DNA of 64,000 nucleotides from Steroidobacter agaridevorans (lineage in GTDB: Bacteria > Pseudomonadota > Gammaproteobacteria > Steroidobacterales > Steroidobacteraceae), in NCBI RefSeq assembly GCF_009932555.1, contig NZ_BLJO01000008.1, positions 265,758-329,757 of the forward strand, written 5' to 3'. The position numbers and the translations under genes are program-made. This document shows, one piece after another, positions 16,326-24,006 of the stretch. Each line of letters begins with the position of its first letter. The stretch's first letter is position 1. The notes below the pieces were generated by a model. It made no database searches. It was not told where the DNA came from and worked only from the letters and a program-made list of their open reading frames with translations.

Positions 16326-17194
16326 TGCATCAACTCCATCGAGTCTGGCGATCCCTGTTCCTGGCAGCGGGCGCGCTGCTGCTTTCCTCGGCGGCGTTCG
16401 CGAGCGATGTCGTTACTCGCGAGTTCAAATCGAACGCGCTCGGCCGGGAGTGGAAGTACGAGGTCTATTTGCCCACCGGCTACGAGACGTCGCGGTTGAG
16501 CTATCCCGTGCTGTATCTCCTTCACGGCAATGGGGGCTCCGGTCGGGACTGGGTCGACAAGGGGAAGGTTCAGTCCGTTGCCGATGGCTTGATCGCAAGC
16601 GGCGACATGCCCCCGGCGGTAATTGTGATGCCCGACGCGGGCGTGACGTGGTATGTCGATCGCAAGGAGAAGATGGAAACGGCGGTGCTTCGCGATCTGT
16701 TTCCTGAGGTCGAAAAGACCCTGCGTGTGTTGCGAACCAGAGAAGGGCGATTGATCGGCGGCTTGTCGATGGGTGGCTACGGATCGCTGCGCTTCGTCCT
16801 GAAGTATCCAGAGATGTTCGCGGCCGCCGCGCTGTTGTCGCCCGCGATTTATGCACCGCTGCCGCCGCCGAATTCGAGTGCTCGAAAGGTTGGGACGTTC
16901 GGCGAGCCGGCCTTCGATGAGCAGGTGTGGACGAGCTTGAACTATCCGTCGCTGTGGCAGGGCTACCTGGCGAAGAAGATGCCGGTGCCGATGTATATCA
17001 ACTCCGGCGACGACGATGAGTTCATGATCGAGGCCGATGCGACGAAGTTATATTCGCTGCTCAGAGCGAATCGGCAGCCGGCGGAATTGCGCATCGTCGA
17101 TGGCGCGCACAATTGGGGCGTGTGGGGCGGCACGCTCGGCGACGCGATGAAGTACGTGTTCCGTTATTCCGCGAAGCCGGTATCGGCGGAATAG
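16325..17194 (+). CDS. Secreted alpha/beta-hydrolase esterase (esterase D/antigen 85 type)
   Basis: A 289-residue protein with a Sec signal peptide from ATG 16325, overlapping the previous stop as TAATG. Hydrolase signs: YLLHGNGGSGRDW (oxyanion region), nucleophile elbow GLSMGGYGS with the catalytic Ser, an Asp candidate in SGDDDEF and the catalytic His in DGAHNWGVW. It should cleave carboxylic esters in the periplasm; feruloyl-esterase and S-formylglutathione-hydrolase-like members share the fold. Translational coupling with the unnamed secreted protein is the main clue to its role. Confidence 0.85.
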   Translation: MHQLHRVWRSLFLAAGALLLSSAAFASDVVTREFKSNALGREWKYEVYLPTGYETSRLSYPVLYLLHGNGGSGRDWVDKGKVQSVADGLIASGDMPPAVIVMPDAGVTWYVDRKEKMETAVLRDLFPEVEKTLRVLRTREGRLIGGLSMGGYGSLRFVLKYPEMFAAAALLSPAIYAPLPPPNSSARKVGTFGEPAFDEQVWTSLNYPSLWQGYLAKKMPVPMYINSGDDDEFMIEADATKLYSLLRANRQPAELRIVDGAHNWGVWGGTLGDAMKYVFRYSAKPVSAE

Positions 17195-17222
17195 AGAACT
17201 CCAGATTGGACGTGCCCTCGTA

Positions 17223-17696
17223 TCACACGAGTTGCTCCTGGATACGCCCGGCCAGGTACTTCCGCACCATCTCCAGGGCGGCTTCGAACTCTTCGGACAT
17301 CTGCGCTGTGTTGTTGTTCATGATCCCGATGGGCTTGCTCAGTTTTGACGAATGGAGCGTTACCAGCCCGAAGAGCTTGTTATAAGAGGCCGAATCGATT
17401 TCGCTCCACTGAAGTGCGATCGCGCCGTAACGGCGGTTCTCAATCTCGACGCCAGCATCGGAGACACGGAAGGTCGTAAACAGCGATTCCCAGTGCTGGG
17501 TCATGACCCACAACAGCCTGCCAAAGAGCGCAACTATCAAGATTACGGGTAGCGCCAGCGGATCAAATCGACCCTTGAATAGCTCAGTGGCAATCACCCA
17601 CGAAAGCACAGCCACGATGACGGCGATAGCAGGCATGCCAAGGCCAAGAGCAACGATGGCGATTGGTTTTGAGATGCGTATTTGAACGTCAGCCAT
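17223..17696 (-). CDS. Two-helix membrane protein with PH-like tail
   Basis: A 157-residue protein with two N-terminal membrane helices (about 12-38 and 46-65) followed by a soluble domain with FRVSDAGVEIENRRYGAIALQWSEIDSA, a pattern seen in bacterial PH-like (bPH) domains. Function unknown. It begins a run of minus-strand genes whose codon use looks less GC-biased than the rest of the window. Confidence 0.6.
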   Translation of the reverse strand: MADVQIRISKPIAIVALGLGMPAIAVIVAVLSWVIATELFKGRFDPLALPVILIVALFGRLLWVMTQHWESLFTTFRVSDAGVEIENRRYGAIALQWSEIDSASYNKLFGLVTLHSSKLSKPIGIMNNNTAQMSEEFEAALEMVRKYLAGRIQEQLV

Positions 17697-18041
17697 GCGA
17701 AGCTCAGCGCCGGATCAGAATACGTGCAGTCCGCGTGCCGACATGAAGCGACGTCACGTTGCCGGGTGACGCTTCGATGTGACGCAATCCGGCGCCACAG
17801 TCAAGCTCGGCTCTCGCTTTCTATTAAACTGTCGCGTGACCTGTCCCACCGGTAGATCATCGTCGCTCCGGGCATCGAGTACTTCTGCCCGCCCTGGAAC
17901 TCCGGTCAGTGTCGCGCATGGAGCCAGCGAGATCGGTGGGCAAGGAGAAGTACGAGACGATGTGAACTTCACGCTGAACAGCGGCTTGCTGTGAGATTGC
18001 ATCAGTTGTCCCAAACCACACTCCAGCTGAGTTGCCAACTG
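17697..18041. other. Gap with only weak open frames
   Basis: About 345 bases. Frames of 94 codons (minus) and 71 codons (plus) are open here, but both are rich in Ser, Thr, Pro and Arg, lack family resemblance and lack a good ribosome site. An inverted GTGACGC/GCGTCAC-like pattern surrounds 17753-17790. It may be a decayed gene; I see nothing firm. Confidence 0.4.
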
Positions 18042-18410
18042 TTAAATTCTAAGCTTGCCCCTGGCTTCTTGAAGCGAGAATACATTGCCTTCCGTGTCCG
18101 AGGCCTCCGCAACCACAACGCCGGGAGCGACCTCTGAAGCTGCCGACACGATGATGCCGCCTGCATCTGTGACTGAGGCGCACGCTGCCCCAAGCTCGCT
18201 GACTACGAAGTGAAGGCCAACGCGACCGCCTTCATGACCTGGATTCGCGAACAGCCCGATGCGAACTCCTGCTACGTTAAGGGAGGACCAATGCGGCGAA
18301 GTCCATGTCGTCGCCGCCCCCAATACCCTTGAATAGAACCTTACGGCGCGATCCATGTCTGCGACATTCAAGCTCAGGAATGTCTCGGCAACTTTGAAGT
18401 CCATGTGCAC
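18042..18410 (-). CDS. VOC family (glyoxalase/bleomycin resistance-like) protein
   Basis: A 122-residue single-domain protein with two beta-alpha-beta-beta-beta halves typical of the vicinal oxygen chelate superfamily: FLSLNVADMDRAVRFYSRVLGA at the start and SDTEGNVFSLQE at the end. Possible roles are isomerase, dioxygenase or antibiotic-binding protein; metal ligands are not complete enough to choose. GTG at 18410 follows GAGG at 7 nt; ATG at 18404 is an alternative two codons later. Confidence 0.75.
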   Translation of the reverse strand: MHMDFKVAETFLSLNVADMDRAVRFYSRVLGAATTWTSPHWSSLNVAGVRIGLFANPGHEGGRVGLHFVVSELGAACASVTDAGGIIVSAASEVAPGVVVAEASDTEGNVFSLQEARGKLRI

Positions 18411-18430
18411 TGCGCGCCCTCGAAGGCGAG

Positions 18431-19114
18431 TTAGCTGATCACTGCCGGCGTTACAACACCGCTTGGCAAAGGCACGGCCACGAAGAAGTGGCGCACTGAT
18501 CGGTACTCTTCTGGAAAGGCCCAGTCCCAGCTGTTTACGAGCGCTGCACCTTCAGGCCATGGCTCGTTGTCCAAGAGAGCCTCCGCTCCGACCGTTTTTC
18601 GATCGAACGAGGCAACGAAGACGCGAACCCAATGCATGCCGGGCGACACCGAGTTCACGAAGAGCTCTTGCAGCTGCGGCATGAATTCTGGGTAGGTAGT
18701 CACTTTGGATCCACTCGAGTGCACCAATAGCGGCCCATCACATATCTGCCACGCACTGTTTCTTCCTGGCCAATGCAGCCACTCCGTGGGAGTCGACTCA
18801 CAGGAATGGTCGGCTAGAGCCGCGAGCAAGACATGAAACGACCCCAGAAGGAATTTGCCGAAGGCGTCTTTTTCCGCTGCTGAGCGATCGGAGCCCAACC
18901 CAGCCATGGATTCAATGATGCAGCGAGGTGCGATCCGAGCTGAATGAGCGACGATATCAAGTTGGATGATCTTGGAGTGCGCGTTGTCAGGACCATCAAA
19001 GACGCGAGGTTCGAGCGCCAGATCCGAGTCGAGCAGGCGCACGCAGCCGCCGTCGATGGTGCTCGCAATGCTGTGCGCCTCAAGAGCTGAATGCAGTAGT
19101 TCGACGACAGGCAT
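18431..19114 (-). CDS. DUF6348-like protein
   Basis: A 227-residue soluble protein preceded by AAAGGAG. The block FLLGSFHVLLAALADHSCES, the following EWLHWPGRNSAWQICDGPLLV and GMHWVRVFVASFD resemble the DUF6348 family, which is often found among polymorphic-toxin immunity-type genes. Function not established. It lies 20 nt upstream of the VOC gene and downstream of another hypothetical of similar style, possibly a small accessory operon. Confidence 0.6.
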   Translation of the reverse strand: MPVVELLHSALEAHSIASTIDGGCVRLLDSDLALEPRVFDGPDNAHSKIIQLDIVAHSARIAPRCIIESMAGLGSDRSAAEKDAFGKFLLGSFHVLLAALADHSCESTPTEWLHWPGRNSAWQICDGPLLVHSSGSKVTTYPEFMPQLQELFVNSVSPGMHWVRVFVASFDRKTVGAEALLDNEPWPEGAALVNSWDWAFPEEYRSVRHFFVAVPLPSGVVTPAVIS

Positions 19115-19174
19115 GGGTCTCCTTTCGCTGGCGTAGCTGATAACTCGGCGACGCGATTTATCTAAGTTATCGCC

Positions 19175-19780
19175 TCAATATGGATAGCCAATTTCGCTAG
19201 CTTCTGCATAGACGGAGTTCACAGCGGCGTCCGGATTGAGCGCGCGAATGACCGAGTCGTTGAGTGGCTGATGAGAGAACAGTGCCGCTACGGCATTCAG
19301 CGATACTGGAATCTCATAGTAGCCCTCAGCCCACTCCTTGTAAGCGGATGCGTCCGAGACGACCAGTTTCAGCATGTCATCGGAACCGTCATCGGTTAGT
19401 GCGCTGCTCACCTTGCTCCAAGATGAATCGTTGGTTCGTCGCCAATAGCAGAAAGTTGCCTGCTGCATCGAGAATGCGGGCTCGCTCAGGAACGATGCGA
19501 AGTCTGGTGGAACCTGCGCCTGGATGTTCTGTGGAAGCAAGAGGTCATCGGCAAGCTCGTGGGCGAAGCCTTTGATCGCCGCTCCAGTGGCGTCGATCAA
19601 CAAGAACCAGTCATCGCCCTCGCCAGTGCGCATTGACGCCATCTCTTCGCCCGGCCCCCATCCGCTGTTGAAGCTGTAGTAGCGATACTCCCATTCGGGG
19701 CACAGGATCGCATCCAGCATCGCAAGCGACTGGGTGATGCGTCGGATTTCCAGGATGGATGGTAGAAGATCAGGTGACAT
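19175..19780 (-). CDS. Conserved hypothetical protein
   Basis: A 201-residue soluble protein. Recognisable features are EWEYRYYSFNSGWGPGEEMASMRTGEGDDWFLLID, an aspartate-rich middle, and ATFCYWRRTND with a later WAEGYYEIPV. I recall similar unnamed proteins scattered among bacteria, often near toxin-immunity clusters, but cannot name the family. It is the first gene of the minus-strand hypothetical block and lies just downstream of the amino acid permease. Confidence 0.6.
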   Translation of the reverse strand: MSPDLLPSILEIRRITQSLAMLDAILCPEWEYRYYSFNSGWGPGEEMASMRTGEGDDWFLLIDATGAAIKGFAHELADDLLLPQNIQAQVPPDFASFLSEPAFSMQQATFCYWRRTNDSSWSKVSSALTDDGSDDMLKLVVSDASAYKEWAEGYYEIPVSLNAVAALFSHQPLNDSVIRALNPDAAVNSVYAEASEIGYPY

Positions 19781-19801
19781 CTCGATGTGGCCTGGCGTCC
19801 C

Positions 19802-21211
19802 TTACGCCCGAGCCAGCGCGCTCTGATACCTCGCGTACACGAAGTAAACGACGATGCCGATCGCGTTCCAGATCACGAACGTCAACTTCGTCACTCCCGG
19901 CAAGCTCACAAACAAATACGCGCAGCCCACGATCGCCGCCCATGCAACGATCGTGTACGCCGGCGTGCGGAACGGGCGTGGCGCGTTCGGTGCTTGTTTC
20001 CTGAGCACGAGCATGCACACGGCCACTGCGATGAAGGCCACCAGCGTTCCGGCATTGGCGACTTCGGCGATTCGTTGCAGCGGCAGGAAACCGGCGATGA
20101 TTGCGACGATCACACCCGTGACCATCGTCATCAGGGCCGGGGTGCCCGACTTCTCATTGACGACGCTCAAGCGCTGAGGGAGCAGCCCATCGCGGGCCAT
20201 CACGAAGAAGATGCGCGACTGGCCGTACATGAACGCCATGATCACCGTGGGCAACGCGATGATGGCCGCGAGACCGATGAATTTCGCCGCGACCGGATGA
20301 TCCAGATTGCGTAACACCATGGCGAGCGGCTCGCCGCTGGCCGCCAGCGCATCGGTGCGCGAGCCGCCGATCGCAGCGGTTGCGACGACCATATAGATGA
20401 ATGTGCAAGCGATCATCGAGCCGATGATGCCGATCTTCAGATCCCGTCCCGGATCCTTCGCTTCCTCGGCCGCGGTCGAGACCGCGTCGAAGCCATAGAA
20501 TGCAAAGAAGATCACCGCCGCGGCGCCCATCATGCCGTACTTGGCGCCTTCGATTTCCGTCGCGCCGAAGCCGTGTGGCGCGAACGGCTCGAAGTTGCCT
20601 GCATCGAACGCCGGAATCGCCAGCGCGACGAACGTCGCGAGCGCGACCAGTTTCACGAACACGAGGATCAGGTTGACTGTCGCGCTCTCACGCGAGCCCA
20701 GTGCGAGCAATCCGGCAACCGCCAAGGCGATCACGATCGCGGGTACGTTGATCACGCCGCCTGCGGCGGGGCCGGCGAGCAAGGCGTCGGGAACGCCGAT
20801 GCCCAACGCCTGGATGAAGCCGCTGGCATAGCCGGACCAACCGACCGCGACGACGCTGCAGACGACCGTGTATTCGAGGATCAATGTCCAGCCCACGAAC
20901 CATGCCGGCAACTCGCCGAGCGCCACATAGCTGTAGGTGTAGGCGCTGCCGGCCATGGGCATCATCGTCGACATCTCGGTGTACGCCAGCGCCGCGCAGG
21001 CGCAGACCAGGCCGGCGACGACGAACGAGATGATGACCGCCGGGCCCGCGAGCCCCGCGCCGACGCCGATCAGCGTATAGATGCCGGTGCCGACGATGCC
21101 GCCGATGCCCAGGCTGATCAAATGCAGCCAACCGAGCGTGGGCCGCAGCGCGCTGTGCGATTGCCGGGCGCTGACGGACTCGAGACTCTTGCGGCGGTTC
21201 CAGAAGGACAT
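19802..21211 (-). CDS. APC-family amino acid permease
   Basis: A 469-residue inner membrane protein with about 12 helices, read from ATG 21211 after GGGGAG. The first helix carries SLGIGGIVGTGIYTLIG, the glycine-rich break of APC transporters, and GFDAVSTAAEEAKDPGRDLKIGI is the conserved cytoplasmic loop of the cationic amino acid transporter (CAT/YfnA) group. It probably imports or exchanges amino acids by proton symport. The upstream reading from 21268 adds 19 unsupported residues. It is divergent to the MTA/SAH nucleosidase. Confidence 0.9.
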   Translation of the reverse strand: MSFWNRRKSLESVSARQSHSALRPTLGWLHLISLGIGGIVGTGIYTLIGVGAGLAGPAVIISFVVAGLVCACAALAYTEMSTMMPMAGSAYTYSYVALGELPAWFVGWTLILEYTVVCSVVAVGWSGYASGFIQALGIGVPDALLAGPAAGGVINVPAIVIALAVAGLLALGSRESATVNLILVFVKLVALATFVALAIPAFDAGNFEPFAPHGFGATEIEGAKYGMMGAAAVIFFAFYGFDAVSTAAEEAKDPGRDLKIGIIGSMIACTFIYMVVATAAIGGSRTDALAASGEPLAMVLRNLDHPVAAKFIGLAAIIALPTVIMAFMYGQSRIFFVMARDGLLPQRLSVVNEKSGTPALMTMVTGVIVAIIAGFLPLQRIAEVANAGTLVAFIAVAVCMLVLRKQAPNAPRPFRTPAYTIVAWAAIVGCAYLFVSLPGVTKLTFVIWNAIGIVVYFVYARYQSALARA

Positions 21212-21295
21212 GGCGCTCCCCGTTGTTCCTGTCATCGTATTGTAAAGGCATAGCCCACCGGCCATCACGCGGGCTGCTGCTATGATTGCGCCGCT

Positions 21296-21901
21296 ATGGC
21301 CTCAGTACACAACCAGGATTATTCGGACCCCTTGATCGTGATGGCGCTGCCGCTGGAGAGCCAGGGCGTGTTCGAGCGCGCCGGCATCCCGGTGTTGTAT
21401 ACCGGTATCGGCAAGGTGAATGCGACATATAGCCTGACGCGGCGACTGTCCGAATACGTGCGCGCCGGGGTGCCCATGCCGCAAGTCATCAACTTCGGCA
21501 CGGTGGGCAGCCGCCGTCATCGCACCGGGACGATCCTGGAGTGTCACGCCTTTGTTCAGCGTGACATGGATGTGACGGGCCTCGGTGTGCCGCTCGGAGT
21601 CACGCCCTTCGAAGAAATCCCGCCGCGACTGGAATTTCCGCGGCTATTCCCCGAGCTGCCGGGCGGCGAGTGCGGCAGCGGCGACTCGTTCGTCATGAGC
21701 GAGATCGCGATGGAATGCGATGTGATGGACATGGAGGCCTACGCGCTCGCCAAGGTCTGCCTGCTCGAGCGCGTCGCGTTCACGTCGGTGAAGTATGTGA
21801 CCGACGGCGCCGATCACGCCTCGGGCCAGGATTGGAAAACCAATCTCAAGCTCGCGGCGGATCAGTTCCTGGTGTTGTACCGGCGTTTCTTCGGCGACTG
21901 A
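21296..21901 (+). CDS. MTA/SAH nucleosidase-like phosphorylase superfamily protein
   Basis: A 201-residue soluble protein of the purine nucleoside phosphorylase/MTA-SAH nucleosidase superfamily. TGIGKVNATYSLTR is the N-terminal glycine motif, and CDVMDMEAYALAKVC carries the Met-Glu pair that binds ribose, followed by KYVTDGAD, the aspartate used for purine protonation. It should hydrolyse methylthioadenosine or S-adenosylhomocysteine in methionine salvage. It is shorter than the usual 230 residues. Six nt separate its stop from the convergent PVA-dehydrogenase-like gene. Confidence 0.8.
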   Translation: MASVHNQDYSDPLIVMALPLESQGVFERAGIPVLYTGIGKVNATYSLTRRLSEYVRAGVPMPQVINFGTVGSRRHRTGTILECHAFVQRDMDVTGLGVPLGVTPFEEIPPRLEFPRLFPELPGGECGSGDSFVMSEIAMECDVMDMEAYALAKVCLLERVAFTSVKYVTDGADHASGQDWKTNLKLAADQFLVLYRRFFGD

Positions 21902-21906
21902 TCCGC

Positions 21907-23886
21907 TCAGGGCGACGTCGTCGCCGGCGCCTGCTTCGCCTTCGGCTTGAACGCGAGCAGCACATTGCCGGGCATCTGCCCGAACAAGCCGTAGCCGGAG
22001 CTCACGAACAGCATGCCGTTGGCTGCGACGATGGTCGCGTTGTCGATCGCGCCGCCGCTCGCCGTCACGCCGTTGAATGTATCGAAGCCTCGCGCGGTGT
22101 CGAACTTATAAAGTAACTCACCAGTCTTCGCGTCGAACGCGTGCAGGAAACCGTCGAGACTGCCGCTGACCACGGCGCCATCGATCACCGTGGGCGCGCC
22201 GGAGAAACCAATGTTGGTCGCGCAGGCTTTCACCAGCTCGGCGCGCTTGCCTGAGCAATCGGGCGTTGCTGTATAGGTCCACTCGACTGCGCCGGTATCT
22301 ACGCGCACCGCATTCAGACCAGGCTTCTGCGAACCATCTGCCTTCGCGGCGGAGGCATACGGCCGATTGATCGGAGCAAACACGCGCGTGCCGTCGTAGG
22401 CCATGCCCCAGTGGATGCCGCCGAGCGGCGAGCCTTCACCGAAATCCTGGCGCCACACCAGCTTGCCATTCCGATCCGGATCGAGCGCCCACACCGTGCC
22501 TGACTTCTGGCCGGCGAGTATCACATCGGAGCCGTCGGCACGTTGCGCGACGATCACGGAAGCGCCGAAGTCCACGTCACGATGCACGGAGCTCTTCGGG
22601 CAATTCAATCCGTTGCGATTGCGGGCGCAGCCGGTGAGGAAGATGTCGTTCTCGGTGGCCTGGAATGACCAGCGGATCCGGCCGTCTTTCAGGTCGATGG
22701 CCAGAATCGCATCTGTCGTCGGCGCGGCGGGTTCGGACGTCGCTTCACCCGTGCCGACGTACAGCACGCCGCGTTTGGCGTCGATGGCGGGCGAGTTCCA
22801 GATCGGCGCGCCCGAAGGACCGTAGATCATCTTGCCGTCGCCGCGATCGCGCACGGGCTTGGCTTCTTCCATCGTGTGCGCGGTCCAGATTGGTTTGCCG
22901 GTGATCGCATCGAGTGCGGTGACCGCACCGTGTGTGCGACAACATTCGTGATTGTCGTTGCCGCCGAGCGAAATCTCATATTGAGAGATCGGCACGTAGA
23001 CGCGATCGCCATGAATCGCCGGCGTGCCGGTGGTCAGCGACAACGGATACAAGCCGACCGCCTGGAGCCACAGCAGCTGGCCGGTGGCGGCGTCGAGCAT
23101 GTGCACCTTCGACGCCACGTCGCTGAACACGACGACTTTGCGACCGTTCGGCAGCTGGCCGAAGGCGGCGCCGGTCCGCAGTGGTGTTTCATGCGAGTAA
23201 ACCCACTGCACGCAAGGCGGTCCTGAAATATCGATGGCGAACGCGCGCTGCGCATCGGCGACGGGCAGGAACAGGGTCGTGCCGACGATGGCGGGTTGCG
23301 AGCGCATCTGCGTGGCCTTGGGGAAGCCCATGGCCCAGGCGAGCTCGAGATTGCGCATGTCGGCGGTGCGCAGTCCGGCTTGGGCGGCGGTCAGGTGCCG
23401 ATGATTCTTGGGATCGAAACCGAAGCCGGTGACCGTCGCCGGGGCATCGAGATTGACCTTGCGGCGCTCGGGCGAGCACATCGCCGTGGTGAGCCATTCA
23501 TCCGAAGTGGCTTCGCGGCCGACCAGATAATCGATCACCGCCGCCTTCTGCGTGGCGCTCAGCGCCGATGCCTGCACCTTCATCTTGCCTTCATTCAAGG
23601 CATACAGAATGGTCTGGTAGCGCATCGCCTTGAGCGCATCCAGGGCCGGTGCGCGCGTGGCTTCGGGATGAGCGTGGCAGGCGGCGCAGCTCTGCTCGTA
23701 GACAGCCTTGCCGGGATGGGGCGTTTCCATGGCTGCCTGGGCGCGGGCGAGGGCGGCGGAATCGGCAGCAACCGGCGGTTTCGCGCCTTCCTGCGCCTGG
23801 GTCGGGCCGCATGACAGGGTGAGTGCCCCTATCAGTACAGTCCATGCTGAATATGCGACAGTCCGAATCGCGGCTTTGGCAAGCAT
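21907..23886 (-). CDS. Quinohemoprotein, polyvinyl-alcohol-dehydrogenase-like
   Basis: A 659-residue exported protein preceded by GGGGGG. After the signal come a cytochrome c domain (CAACH near residue 70) and a PQQ-type beta-propeller with repeated DAATGQLLW, DAITGKPIW and DAKTGELLYKF blades. A vicinal CC occurs in NDNHECCRTHG. N-terminal heme plus propeller is the arrangement of polyvinyl alcohol dehydrogenase, the reverse order of the enzyme at 7419. It should oxidise an alcohol and feed electrons to the respiratory chain. Substrate not readable; PVA itself is only the type substrate. Confidence 0.8.
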   Translation of the reverse strand: MLAKAAIRTVAYSAWTVLIGALTLSCGPTQAQEGAKPPVAADSAALARAQAAMETPHPGKAVYEQSCAACHAHPEATRAPALDALKAMRYQTILYALNEGKMKVQASALSATQKAAVIDYLVGREATSDEWLTTAMCSPERRKVNLDAPATVTGFGFDPKNHRHLTAAQAGLRTADMRNLELAWAMGFPKATQMRSQPAIVGTTLFLPVADAQRAFAIDISGPPCVQWVYSHETPLRTGAAFGQLPNGRKVVVFSDVASKVHMLDAATGQLLWLQAVGLYPLSLTTGTPAIHGDRVYVPISQYEISLGGNDNHECCRTHGAVTALDAITGKPIWTAHTMEEAKPVRDRGDGKMIYGPSGAPIWNSPAIDAKRGVLYVGTGEATSEPAAPTTDAILAIDLKDGRIRWSFQATENDIFLTGCARNRNGLNCPKSSVHRDVDFGASVIVAQRADGSDVILAGQKSGTVWALDPDRNGKLVWRQDFGEGSPLGGIHWGMAYDGTRVFAPINRPYASAAKADGSQKPGLNAVRVDTGAVEWTYTATPDCSGKRAELVKACATNIGFSGAPTVIDGAVVSGSLDGFLHAFDAKTGELLYKFDTARGFDTFNGVTASGGAIDNATIVAANGMLFVSSGYGLFGQMPGNVLLAFKPKAKQAPATTSP

Positions 23887-24006
23887 CTTATTGATCCCCC
23901 CTTGCAGCCACTATTAGAGTCACGCCCCGGCGCGGCCGCCACATAAGAATTGTGTGGAGCCGTTATGGGCATACCTCCTGCATCTGACGGCGAAGGGAGG
24001 AAAATA

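Noticed and set aside
17754..18038. 94-codon minus and overlapping 71-codon plus open frames
   Set aside because: No family resemblance, no ribosome site and biased composition; reported as a gap instead.
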